From a bacterium (GTDB lineage: Bacteria > Patescibacteriota > Saccharimonadia > Saccharimonadales > UBA4665): a DNA stretch of 64,000 nt. The position numbers and the translations under genes were made by a program. The stretch's first letter is position 1, and every line of letters begins with the position of its first letter. The notes beneath the pieces were generated by a model. The model was given only the letters and a program-made list of their open reading frames with translations. It did no database searches and was not told the DNA's origin. Shown here one piece after another: positions 33,022 through 41,519 of this stretch. Location of the stretch: positions 62,001-126,000 of the forward strand of contig JAJZMX010000004.1 in assembly GCA_021848145.1 (NCBI GenBank), given 5' to 3'.

Positions 33022-34485
33022 ATGGACTATCTTGACCCGAAAAAGCAGAAACGGCACCGCATTAATTTGTGGGTCGGCTATGCGTTAATAATGATCGGAA
33101 TTGGGATTGGTAGCATAATATTGCTTTGGCAGGCCTATGGCTATAGTGTTCAAAACGGCCAAGTAATCCAAGACGGAATGGTGTTTGTAGCAAGCCAGCC
33201 TAATCCAGCGTCAATATATATAAACGGAAAGCTGTACTCTTCACAGACTAATACTAGACTAACTATACCGGCAGGCGTATATAACTTTAAGATTACTGCA
33301 CCTGGATATCGTCCTTGGGTACATGTTATACCCGTTCAAGGCGGCCAAGTCGTACATTATGATTATCCTCTACTCTTCCCTATTAAGCTTAATAGTAAAA
33401 CCATAGGCAGTTACAGTAGTGCGCCTACTTTTGCCACCCAGAGTCCGTCTCAACAGTACTTAGTAGTTGGCTCACCGGACAGTTTCACTACTTTTTATAT
33501 GTACGATCTAACTAACCCGACCGCTGCACCTGTAACGCTTAATCTGCCAACTACATTATTAACGCCTAGCAGTGGTTCTCAAAGCTGGAAAGTAATTGGG
33601 TGGGCAGACGATAACCAGCATTTATTGCTAGAACATCTCTATACTGGAGGCCAAGAATTCATTGAATTGGATACAGCTAACGCAACTCAGTCAGTTAATA
33701 TTAACCATAACTTCAAAATTAATCCTACAAAAGTAACCTATAACAACCTTAAGTACAACAAGTTCTATCTTTATGACTCAACCACTAAAACTCTTTACTC
33801 AGCATCTTTAACCAACCCAACTCCCCAACAAGTTGCTACGGGAATAGTCGGTTTTGATAGTTACCAAAATAGTACCTTGATTTATGCAACCACAGACAAT
33901 GCGCCAAGTGGTGATGTTGTAGTTTATATCTCTAATTCCGGCAAGACGTACTTTGTCAGGGATTTGCCGCTTGCTCAAACCTATCTTCTTAATATGGCCG
34001 GTTATAATGGCGATAATTATGCGGTTGTGGGAGATAGTTCAGAAAATTTTGTGTATATATACAAAGACCCAGTCAGCCAGGCGACGTCTGGTCAGAATGC
34101 CAAGATTCTTCCGTTCAGGGCTATGCAGATTAACCAGCCAAATTATGATTCATTTTCGCCAACTGCACAGTTCATTGTCGTAGAAAGCGGATCCAACTTC
34201 GCAGTTTACGATATATATAACGATAACATTTACCATTACAGCGTGTCTTCACCAATAGACGCACCCCAGCAGCATGTCTCGTGGATGGATGGGGACCGTT
34301 TGTACTATATTAGTGGCGGTAAAATTACGGTAGTTGATTATGACAATACCAACCGGCAGTTGTTAAATTCTGCCCTGCCCCAATACCAGGTGTTTTTTGC
34401 ACCAAATTTCCATTCGTACTTCAAATTATCTGGGGTAGCTGGCGGTAAGGTTGAGCTGAAGCAGACTAGCTTACTCGCTAGCTAG
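33022..34485 (+). CDS. PEGA-domain membrane protein with beta-propeller-like region
   Basis: A 487-residue protein with a membrane span at about 14-38 and then a PEGA domain (SQPNPASIYINGKLY, LTIPAGVYNFKITAPGYRPW, about 58-110). The long external part has repeating blades such as FATQSPSQQYLVVGSP and FSPTAQFIVVESGS, suggesting a beta-propeller. PEGA domains occur in surface proteins. Function unknown. Its end overlaps the converging sortase gene by 8 nt. Confidence 0.75.
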   Translation: MDYLDPKKQKRHRINLWVGYALIMIGIGIGSIILLWQAYGYSVQNGQVIQDGMVFVASQPNPASIYINGKLYSSQTNTRLTIPAGVYNFKITAPGYRPWVHVIPVQGGQVVHYDYPLLFPIKLNSKTIGSYSSAPTFATQSPSQQYLVVGSPDSFTTFYMYDLTNPTAAPVTLNLPTTLLTPSSGSQSWKVIGWADDNQHLLLEHLYTGGQEFIELDTANATQSVNINHNFKINPTKVTYNNLKYNKFYLYDSTTKTLYSASLTNPTPQQVATGIVGFDSYQNSTLIYATTDNAPSGDVVVYISNSGKTYFVRDLPLAQTYLLNMAGYNGDNYAVVGDSSENFVYIYKDPVSQATSGQNAKILPFRAMQINQPNYDSFSPTAQFIVVESGSNFAVYDIYNDNIYHYSVSSPIDAPQQHVSWMDGDRLYYISGGKITVVDYDNTNRQLLNSALPQYQVFFAPNFHSYFKLSGVAGGKVELKQTSLLAS

Positions 34486-35809
34486 ATTTAAATTCTTTTT
34501 TATACCAGCGCCATATTACGTAGATTACTCCAATCACAAAAACCGCCGTTACTGCCTTTCCCCATAAAGTCGATATGTAGCGACTCCAAAGTGATGGGCC
34601 ATTCCCGGGTAGTTGGTTGACGTTGCTGGTAGTTGTCGCTGTTGTCGCTGTTGTGGGTGCACTGTCTCCGCTGGGGCTAGGGCTTATTTGGTCTCCAACT
34701 ACTACAAGGCGATTAATGCTTGTACCTGGTGGGTCACACGTTATTAGAGTTGCCGTTGCCGAGTGTTTTGGTATGGGGTTTAGGACGCTAACATCGTTAG
34801 GGTTTACTATTGAAGTTGAGAATACCTTATAGGCATAAACCTTACCGCCATAGGTCAGATAAAATACGTCACCGTCAACAAGGTCGTGTAATAGGACAAA
34901 TGCAAACTTGTATTTGCCGGGATTTAGGATGTTATTCGAGGAGTGCCCAAAGAAAGCGGCATTGCCGGTTTGTCCAGGAATGGACGTTGTTGGGTAGTGA
35001 ACGACCCCGTCTTGAAGATAATTCTCTATAACATTCTCGTTAGTAGTATTAACTGAATAGTTAACCGGTATTTCAACATTAATCTTGGGAATTATTACTT
35101 CTGGAGTAGAGCTGGGAGCTACAGTTTGCGTGCTTAAGATAATCGGTGTCGCAGTGTCGTTTCGGCTAGGTTGTATAAAAGGGGCAATAATAACTTCGTT
35201 AAAGAAGCCAAACATTAATATAATTACTACAATAAGTCCCATCGACAGACCAAAGAGTATGGACTGTAAATGGTGCTTCCAGGTAAGTTTAGGCGTTGTA
35301 GTCGGCATACGTCGGTATCTAGCTGGGGATGATGAAGCGGATTTTTTAGTCGTTTGGGCTTTTTGGCTTGCAGATGTAGTTTTAGGACGCCTCTTTACTG
35401 CTCTCTGCTGGACATGTTTAGCCATATCAAGAGCATTGTTATTTGTAGGGGTGCTTTCGGCCGGTTTTATTGGGGTATTGGCATTAGTATTACTGGCGTA
35501 GAACTCGTTCCAGACCTGGCGTTTCTCTTCATCACTTAGCTTGAGGTAGTACCTATGCCATTCTGTTTGTATTTGAGCTAGATCTTTATTTGAAGTTGTT
35601 AGCTCATACATAAACTGTTGATGTTTGCTGCGATGGATAATTTGCCTTACTTCCTGCTCTTCCTTTAGGGCGTCTGGTTCTTCGGAATAAAGGTTGTCTA
35701 ATTTGGATCTAATGACATTAATAGCAAGGTTCTTATTGGCTTGCTCTTGGCCATCATCAACTTGATGGTTGTCGTGGCCTACCTTAATGTTGTCTGAATC
35801 TGTTGGCAT
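34478..35809 (-). CDS. Sortase (class D/E-like) with long N-terminal extension
   Basis: A 443-residue protein. The first ~170 residues are cytoplasmic and polar, followed by a membrane span (about 185-205), a sortase domain (about 240-375) with the catalytic His in NAAFFGHSS, Cys358 in TLITCDPPG and Arg367 in SINRLVVVGD, and a second membrane span near the C-terminus. It cleaves a sorting motif and attaches proteins to the envelope. A candidate substrate with an LSNTG signal is encoded at 61191-61640. Having spans at both ends is less usual. Confidence 0.88.
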   Translation of the reverse strand: MPTDSDNIKVGHDNHQVDDGQEQANKNLAINVIRSKLDNLYSEEPDALKEEQEVRQIIHRSKHQQFMYELTTSNKDLAQIQTEWHRYYLKLSDEEKRQVWNEFYASNTNANTPIKPAESTPTNNNALDMAKHVQQRAVKRRPKTTSASQKAQTTKKSASSSPARYRRMPTTTPKLTWKHHLQSILFGLSMGLIVVIILMFGFFNEVIIAPFIQPSRNDTATPIILSTQTVAPSSTPEVIIPKINVEIPVNYSVNTTNENVIENYLQDGVVHYPTTSIPGQTGNAAFFGHSSNNILNPGKYKFAFVLLHDLVDGDVFYLTYGGKVYAYKVFSTSIVNPNDVSVLNPIPKHSATATLITCDPPGTSINRLVVVGDQISPSPSGDSAPTTATTATTTSNVNQLPGNGPSLWSRYISTLWGKAVTAVFVIGVIYVIWRWYKKEFKSS

Positions 35810-35870
35810 AACTATATAATGGCAAAAATGCCCTTAACAGTTTAAGTATAGTACAATTGAGGAGTTAATT

Positions 35871-35956
35871 GCCGGAATGGCGGAACTGGTATACGCGCAC
35901 GACTCAAAATCGTGTTCCTTTTAGGATTGAGGGTTCGATTCCCTCTTCCGGCACCA
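35871..35956 (+). tRNA. tRNA-Leu (anticodon CAA)
   Basis: Acceptor GCCGGAA/TTCCGGC with A and encoded CCA; anticodon arm CACGA-CTCAAAA-TCGTG gives anticodon CAA; a long variable arm and T-loop GGTTCGATTCC. A class II tRNA. Confidence 0.95.
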
Positions 35957-36031
35957 TTGGAATATTTAAAGTAAGTTAACAAGAAATAACAAAATATATA
36001 TGGATGTTAGTAACTTTTATTATAAAAGTAG

Positions 36032-36061
36032 TTGACTTATATAAGCATAAGTGTCTAGAAT
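36032..36061 (+). promoter_or_regulatory. Promoter of the leader-peptide operon
   Basis: TTGACT (36032-36037) and TAGAAT (36056-36061) with an 18-nt spacer, about 50 nt before the small leader frame. Confidence 0.55.
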
Positions 36062-36111
36062 AGTTTGAATGGCAAATATAAAAAGCCAAAAACTTAAAAG
36101 GGGTTGAATAA

Positions 36112-36165
36112 ATGTTTTATGCACCTTGCCGGTTTAGTGTTAAGCCCGGAAAGGATCGCATATGA
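36112..36165 (+). CDS. 17-residue leader peptide (uORF)
   Basis: ATG at 36112 with AAAGGGG 9 nt upstream encodes MFYAPCRFSVKPGKDRI and ends in TGA overlapping the ATG of the next gene (ATGA). The following gene has no separate strong ribosome binding site, so translation is probably coupled. No run of one amino acid codon that would mark classical attenuation. Confidence 0.5.
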   Translation: MFYAPCRFSVKPGKDRI

Positions 36166-36899
36166 AACAATCACTAAAAGTTGCCTGTCCTGTGGAGCGT
36201 AGGCGCCGTCCGATAGATAACGGCGTAATATCGGTCAGGCGATATATCTCAAATTCAAGTATTCCAATCTTAGAAAAGATAATGACTTCTCTTAGTTCAG
36301 AGCTTATAAACTGTGTGGAGTTTTCAGATGTAAATTTATGTGGAGTGACCGTAGTTGGCCTTGGACGCATTTGTAGCGAGCAAAAACGTTATGGTCCAGG
36401 CACAGACTATATTACGGATAGAATAGAATCCGCTGCTTATGCTATCGAAGCGGGATTGGGAAGCCTGGCCATATATGGACAGAAATTCCGGCATGTAAAA
36501 GGACATGAAAGATTGGTCGGCGGCAAGTTGTGCCTAAAACTTGTTAGTCAAAACTTACTCAAAGAAGAAAAAATGTATTGCGATGAATTTAGTGAGGCCA
36601 ATTTGCCATTACGCGAGCAGCCATTTGGCAGACAATTCTCCCCTCACTGTACTTTAGGAAATGTCGTTAATCAGGCTGAAATGTTAAATGATCCACGCTC
36701 AATCAAAAAGCTTAACAATATCGTGGCCTCGGCTGTTGGGCATAATCAGGCTTTTATACTTGAGCCAGTTAGACGTTTTGATCAAAGTACAGAAGGGTCG
36801 ATGGATATGTATATGCCTGCAGTTAATGCCTCAAACGGTTTTGATGGTTGCTGGAGACGCCAGACTGTAGCTGAAGCACATGCACTAATCAGACCTTGA
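36162..36899 (+). CDS. Uncharacterised protein, possible divergent 2H phosphoesterase
   Basis: A 245-residue soluble protein. FSPHCTLGNV (H162-x-T164) resembles one catalytic motif of 2H phosphoesterases, but no matching first H-x-T is visible, so the assignment is weak. It has an Arg-rich N-terminus. Its last 118 nt overlap the converging NAD(P)HX-dehydratase-like gene. Translationally coupled to the preceding leader peptide. Confidence 0.55.
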   Translation: MKQSLKVACPVERRRRPIDNGVISVRRYISNSSIPILEKIMTSLSSELINCVEFSDVNLCGVTVVGLGRICSEQKRYGPGTDYITDRIESAAYAIEAGLGSLAIYGQKFRHVKGHERLVGGKLCLKLVSQNLLKEEKMYCDEFSEANLPLREQPFGRQFSPHCTLGNVVNQAEMLNDPRSIKKLNNIVASAVGHNQAFILEPVRRFDQSTEGSMDMYMPAVNASNGFDGCWRRQTVAEAHALIRP

Positions 36900-37582
36900 T
36901 TATTTGCTGGTGTTACAGATACTTTTCCATTATGCGCAACAAAGAATTGTGACTCATGGCTTGTGATTAATGCCCATGGATAACTTTGGCTTAATGCGTG
37001 AAGCAATTCGGCTAGTTGGAAAAATGTCATTTGGTGTTTTGCGGCCATTGGGTAACGGATAATAGACAGGAAGCGTTGCAGTTGACCCATATCCATTGCC
37101 AGGGTTAGCTTTTTGTTTGTGAGTAAGGGTGCTGGGGTTTCTGAGGCTATGTTTATGCAGTCGCCAGATAAAGTTAATAGGGATTGGCTTTTTTCTAAAT
37201 AACGCTCAATTAAAATAGCCGTTTCGCTATTATGGCCTAAGTCTCCACTTATAAGTACGCCGTCCGACCATCTATCGAGATCTAAAAAGTTTGGCAAAGC
37301 CTTTGAGCTGAAGCTCCCGGTTTTAGTGCTTGAAGCAAAGTCACTTTCCGGGAGTAACTGCGAAACAACTTTTTTCAGACTATCTGGGAGAAGCATATGG
37401 ATAATGCCAACGCCAGATTTGATTGCTGAAGCGTAAGCCTCCGAAACGCTATTAAACCCTTGGGAACTACCTCCAACTAATGCCAGTTTGCCTGCATTAT
37501 GACGAGTTTGCGGGCGGCCCCAGATTAGATCAGAGAATATAGGTTTGCCTATCTCTTGGTGGAATAAGAATGTATTGTCCAT
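36782..37582 (-). CDS. NAD(P)HX dehydratase-like (YjeF C-terminal, ribokinase-fold) protein
   Basis: A 266-residue protein with the N-terminal signature GRPQTRHNAGKLALVGGSSQG, followed by YASAIKSGVGIIHMLLP and GVLISGDLG as in NNRD-type enzymes, which repair hydrated NADH. The distal part is less typical: the usual GDVLAG motif is replaced by NNQGLISACA, so activity is uncertain. No YjeF epimerase domain is fused. It overlaps genes on both sides: 53 nt with the HAD gene and 118 nt with the convergent gene. Confidence 0.65.
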   Translation of the reverse strand: MDNTFLFHQEIGKPIFSDLIWGRPQTRHNAGKLALVGGSSQGFNSVSEAYASAIKSGVGIIHMLLPDSLKKVVSQLLPESDFASSTKTGSFSSKALPNFLDLDRWSDGVLISGDLGHNSETAILIERYLEKSQSLLTLSGDCINIASETPAPLLTNKKLTLAMDMGQLQRFLSIIRYPMAAKHQMTFFQLAELLHALSQSYPWALITSHESQFFVAHNGKVSVTPANNQGLISACASATVWRLQQPSKPFEALTAGIYISIDPSVL

Positions 37583-38279
37583 CTTTATATTTTAAGCTGT
37601 ACACAACGTTTTTACGTTCAATAACTAATTCCCACTTTTTTTGAAATGCTTCTTCGAAGAGTTCTTTAGAGGGATTAAAGGCTATTGGTCGCTCTGCTAT
37701 AGACAATAATTCAATATCCCCTAAGGTATCTCCAACGGCTATACTTCCATTATTTGTTGCACCATGATCATCAATCATTTTTATTAAGCTCTTGGATTTT
37801 GCAGAACCTAATAGTATTTTCTTATTTCCACTCAGGCGACCATTATTAATCTCGTAGTCTGACCCGTCATAATCATCAAATCCGTAATAGATAGCAACTT
37901 GCTTCACAAGTTCCTTTGGGGATGCTGAAATAGCGAATGTTAAATAGTTTTCCTGTCTTAGCTGAGCTAAAAAGTCTCTAGTGAATGTATATACCTGGTC
38001 TTTGTACCTGTCTATGACTTCACTACAGGCATGGCTAAATACTTCATAATCGACGCCAGGAAGAGACCGATCGATTAAGCGGATTAAGGACTTCTCATAA
38101 TCAACGAAAGAATTAGTGGAACGACGGCTCTTCCAGTTCATTCGTGCTGAACGTACTTTCTGGAATTCTTTTTCCTCTATAATGCCCTTCTTGGCTAGAG
38201 TGTCAGCCAGCGCGTGGTATAGCTGCCACCTTATAATGGTGCCGTCAATGTCAAATACGGCATATGGCCGAGGATTCAT
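37530..38279 (-). CDS. HAD-superfamily hydrolase (SerB/HAD-IB type)
   Basis: A 249-residue phosphatase: motif I VFDIDGTIIR (Asp nucleophile), motif II FAISASP, motif III Lys in the GNKKILLGSAKSK region, and motif IV VGDTLGDIELL. The helical cap between motifs I and II resembles phosphoserine phosphatase and related HAD-IB enzymes. Substrate unknown. Confidence 0.85.
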   Translation of the reverse strand: MNPRPYAVFDIDGTIIRWQLYHALADTLAKKGIIEEKEFQKVRSARMNWKSRRSTNSFVDYEKSLIRLIDRSLPGVDYEVFSHACSEVIDRYKDQVYTFTRDFLAQLRQENYLTFAISASPKELVKQVAIYYGFDDYDGSDYEINNGRLSGNKKILLGSAKSKSLIKMIDDHGATNNGSIAVGDTLGDIELLSIAERPIAFNPSKELFEEAFQKKWELVIERKNVVYSLKYKDGQYILIPPRDRQTYIL

Positions 38280-39080
38280 TCAAAAGTCCAGAGTTAAACT
38301 TATTGGACAATGGTCAGAGCCCATAATTGATGGGTGGATTTCGGCGGCTTTGATGCGGTTTTTTAATGACGAGGAAGCTAAAAAATAGTCTATTCTCCAG
38401 CCAACATTTCTGGCTCTTGAATTAGCAAAGTGACTCCACCAAGTGTAGTAACCGTTTCCCTCACAGAAAATTCTGAAGGTATCAATAAAGCCCGAATTAA
38501 TATAGGCTTCCATCCCATTGCGCTCTTCGTCAGTGAAGCCCTTTTTGCCTTTATTGGATTTTGGATTGGCTAAGTCATCTGGCTTGTGGGCAACATTGAA
38601 ATCACCACACGCGACTACTGGTTTGGTATTCTCTAATTGTTTTAAGTAAGCTAGAAATGCAGGGTCCCAATGTTTTGCCCGTAGATCAAGACGGCTTAAA
38701 TCGTCTTTTGCATTAGGGGTGTACACATTTACAAGCCAAAAGTTTTCGTACTCAGCAGCCAGTATCCTTCCCTCTTGGTTGGGATCGCCGTAGATATCAC
38801 CGCTAAGTGAATAAGTCTGAACTATGTCTTTAGGAAAACCGTAGAGTATTTTTAGTGGTGCTGGCTTAGATAAGATGGCCACTCCTGAGTAGCCGGGCTT
38901 TTCTGCTGGATACCAATCAGACTTATAGCCGTTGTCCGGAAAGTTTATTTGCTCGGGTTTGGCTTTTATTTCTTGTAAACAAAGAACATCAGGACGATAC
39001 TTGCTCAAGAATTGATCCCATGCACCCTTATTTATGACAGCGCGGATCCCATTAACATTCCACGAATAAAGCTTCAACAT
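38280..39080 (-). CDS. Exodeoxyribonuclease III / AP endonuclease
   Basis: About 266 residues from ATG 39080, chosen because GGAG lies 7 nt upstream and the protein then opens as MLKLYSWNVNGIRA. Family motifs: LCLQEIKA, the Tyr in NVYTPNA, CGDFNVAHKP, WRIDYFLAS and the final GSDHCPI. It cuts DNA at abasic sites in base-excision repair. The HAD gene follows directly. Confidence 0.93.
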   Translation of the reverse strand: MLKLYSWNVNGIRAVINKGAWDQFLSKYRPDVLCLQEIKAKPEQINFPDNGYKSDWYPAEKPGYSGVAILSKPAPLKILYGFPKDIVQTYSLSGDIYGDPNQEGRILAAEYENFWLVNVYTPNAKDDLSRLDLRAKHWDPAFLAYLKQLENTKPVVACGDFNVAHKPDDLANPKSNKGKKGFTDEERNGMEAYINSGFIDTFRIFCEGNGYYTWWSHFANSRARNVGWRIDYFLASSSLKNRIKAAEIHPSIMGSDHCPISLTLDF

Positions 39081-39136
39081 ACTATTGCTCCAGTATAGCC
39101 AGGGCACTTGCAATTTGCTAGACTAGTGTACGAATA

Positions 39137-39847
39137 ATGAGCTACAAGCGTGTTTTACTTAAAATATCTGGCGAGCAACTAGCAGGACAGTATGAGGGTG
39201 GCATTGATGCTGAACTAGGAGCTTGGCTGGCGGATGAAGTTAAAAAAGTTGCCGGTGATGGAATAGATATAGTTATTATGGTTGGCGGTGGCAACTTTGC
39301 CCGTGGTGCCCAGTTAGCTGGTCACGGCATAAAGAGGGTTACTGCAGATCAGATAGGAATGCTTGGGACAATGATGAATGCCCTTGCTCTGAACGATATT
39401 TTTGAAGACAGAGGCCTACAATCCAGATGTTTAAGCAATATATTTGCCCAGCAGGTCGCTGAACCATTTGTGCACCGTCTGGCTGAAAAGCACTTAGCTA
39501 AGAAACGTGTAGTTATCGTAGCAGGAGGTATAGGACGCCCTTATCTTACAACAGACACGGCTGCAGTTAGTCTAGCACTAGAGCTAAGTTGTGACGTAGT
39601 TTTGAAAGCTACAAAAGTTGATGGCGTTTTTAATGTTGACCCAGCAACAAACCAAGATGCAATTAAGTACGATGAAATATCTGCCGATGATGCAGTGAGT
39701 GATCCTGCAGTTCGTGTTATGGATAAGGCCGCATTAGGACTGGCTTTAGAACACAAGTTACCGATTATTGTTTTTGACGCTCTTAAGCCCGGTAACATTT
39801 TGCTTGCTGCGACTGGAAAGACCGCTGGCACTATCATAAGACCTTAG
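39137..39847 (+). CDS. pyrH: UMP kinase
   Basis: A 236-residue amino-acid-kinase-fold enzyme converting UMP to UDP: LLKISGEQLAG, MVGGGNFARG, AGGIGRPYLTTDTAAV, KATKVDGVFNVDP and the C-terminal TAGTIIRP. Normally paired with tsf and frr, but here alone. Its last 90 nt overlap the converging epimerase gene. Confidence 0.95.
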   Translation: MSYKRVLLKISGEQLAGQYEGGIDAELGAWLADEVKKVAGDGIDIVIMVGGGNFARGAQLAGHGIKRVTADQIGMLGTMMNALALNDIFEDRGLQSRCLSNIFAQQVAEPFVHRLAEKHLAKKRVVIVAGGIGRPYLTTDTAAVSLALELSCDVVLKATKVDGVFNVDPATNQDAIKYDEISADDAVSDPAVRVMDKAALGLALEHKLPIIVFDALKPGNILLAATGKTAGTIIRP

Positions 39848-41020
39848 CTTAGTTACGGTGTTTCGCCATTGAGAGGTCGCCAGTATCTTACTTGGGTCTA
39901 CTGAATCAATGTATTTTTTGGCAATGTCCTGGACTTCTTCCAGTAAGCCTTTGGATAGGGTTGTTGGCTTGAGTCCCAAAGACTTAAACTGCTCATTTTC
40001 TACCTTAAGATCATTTTCGTCTGCTTCGTATCTTGGGTTTGGGTAATGTCTAATTTCAGCACCGGTCATATTTGAAATTAATTCGGCAAGCTCTTTTACT
40101 CTAAATACTTCCGTTACTTGATTAAAAATGGTTGGCCTCTCGCCTCGTTTTGGAGGGTTTTTGATTGCAAGCTCAATACAGCGTACGGTATCACGGATGT
40201 TGATGAATGCACGTGTTTGGCCACCGCTACCATGAACAGTTAGGGGGTGACCTAATGTTGCTTGCATCAAGAATCGGTTTAGGACAGTACCGTAATCTCC
40301 GTCATAATCGAAACGGTTAATTAGCCGTTCGTCCATAATTGTTTCAGGTGTTTGTGTTCCCCAAACTATTCCCTGGTGCAAGTCGGTAATACGTATTTCA
40401 TCGTTTTTGGCATAGAAAGCAAACATTAACTGGTCAATTGTCTTAGTCATGTGGTAAACGGAGCCTGGGTTTGCCGGATGTAAAATCTCACGATCAACTT
40501 CTCCTTCAGGGGTCTCTACCTTTACTCGTACATAGCCTTCAGGGATCGGAGCGTTACCCAGCCAGCCGTATCCATACACTCCCATTGTGCCTAGGTGTAC
40601 AACATGTGTGTCCAGCCCGGCTTCGACAATCGCGCTCAGCAGATTGTGAGTGCCATTAACATTATTATCTACCGTATAACGCTTTGTACCTGGTGTTTTC
40701 ATTGAATAAGGCGCAGCCCGCTGTTCTGCGAAGTGAACTATCGCGTTAGGCTTAACTTTATTTAATAGCTGGACTAGCTTATCGTACTCCTGACGGATAT
40801 CTAAATAGACAAAGTTGATCTTCTTGCCAGTTAGTTCTTCCCATACCTTAAGTCTTGTGCTCATGGGCTGTATAGGCGTTAAAGATTGGACTTCTAGTAA
40901 GACGTCTATTTGACGGCGGCTAAGGTTGTCGACGATCGTAATGTCGTGTCCCTTATTAGATAAATGTAGTGCTGTGGGCCATCCACAAAAACCATCTCCA
41001 CCTAAAACTAAGATCTTCAT
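39758..41020 (-). CDS. SQD1-like UDP-sulfoquinovose synthase/epimerase
   Basis: A 420-residue extended SDR enzyme. It has the NAD loop LGGDGFCGWPTALHLS, HFAEQRAAPYSM, LGTMGVYG, and the YHMTK catalytic pair in SVYHMTKTIDQ, followed by DLHQGIVWGTQT, wording typical of SQD1/Agl3 rather than of general epimerases. SQD1 makes UDP-sulfoquinovose from UDP-glucose and sulfite. The last ~30 residues are polar and overlap pyrH antisense. Confidence 0.8.
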   Translation of the reverse strand: MKILVLGGDGFCGWPTALHLSNKGHDITIVDNLSRRQIDVLLEVQSLTPIQPMSTRLKVWEELTGKKINFVYLDIRQEYDKLVQLLNKVKPNAIVHFAEQRAAPYSMKTPGTKRYTVDNNVNGTHNLLSAIVEAGLDTHVVHLGTMGVYGYGWLGNAPIPEGYVRVKVETPEGEVDREILHPANPGSVYHMTKTIDQLMFAFYAKNDEIRITDLHQGIVWGTQTPETIMDERLINRFDYDGDYGTVLNRFLMQATLGHPLTVHGSGGQTRAFINIRDTVRCIELAIKNPPKRGERPTIFNQVTEVFRVKELAELISNMTGAEIRHYPNPRYEADENDLKVENEQFKSLGLKPTTLSKGLLEEVQDIAKKYIDSVDPSKILATSQWRNTVTKLRSYDSASGLSSRSKQNVTGLKSVKNNNR

Positions 41021-41147
41021 AAGCTTCTTCTACTTATATTCCTTTCCGGCATAATAACCTTATTATTAAAATTATAAACATCCTCCTGAATTTTGACTTT
41101 AGCTATGTATAGTGGAGCAGTAATGCCAGTAAGCGACAAGTGTTACA

Positions 41148-41519
41148 ATGGTGGTTATGCTTGTCAGCTCCTTTTTTGCTTGGTGGTATGGTTCCGGTTG
41201 GATGAAAGTAGGCAGCCGGTTCCAGCAGCGTATAAAATCTGTTTTGCAGGAGTTTTCCGTGAAACAGCTACTGCAGACATTATTTGCCCCCTGGAAACGT
41301 ATCATAACATATCCAGGTGCAAGTTTGGTTGAACGTTGGCGAGCCTGGAATGACAATCTTTTTAGTCGTTTCATTGGTTTTATTATCCGATTTTTTGTGC
41401 TTCTAGCGGCATTGGTTGTCTTGTTTTTTCTAGCATTATTAACTTTGATTGAGTTCATTGTTTGGCCATTAATCCCACTAGCTGTTCCGGCTTGTATAAT
41501 CTGGGGACTCATCATATGA
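41148..41519 (+). CDS. Small membrane protein upstream of the Clp-like gene
   Basis: About 120 residues (ATG at 41148 or 41157). Amphipathic N-terminus with many Trp/Phe, a basic middle, and two long hydrophobic segments at about 78-120. No family recognised. The stop codon overlaps the start of the AAA+ gene (ATGA), so the two are translationally coupled and likely work together at the membrane. Confidence 0.65.
   Translation: MVVMLVSSFFAWWYGSGWMKVGSRFQQRIKSVLQEFSVKQLLQTLFAPWKRIITYPGASLVERWRAWNDNLFSRFIGFIIRFFVLLAALVVLFFLALLTLIEFIVWPLIPLAVPACIIWGLII

Noticed and set aside
35871-35956. Second integration hotspot at tRNA-Leu (and at tRNA-Ser, 44105-44192)
   Set aside because: No repeat of either tRNA 3' end and no array-type site was seen in the flanking sequence.
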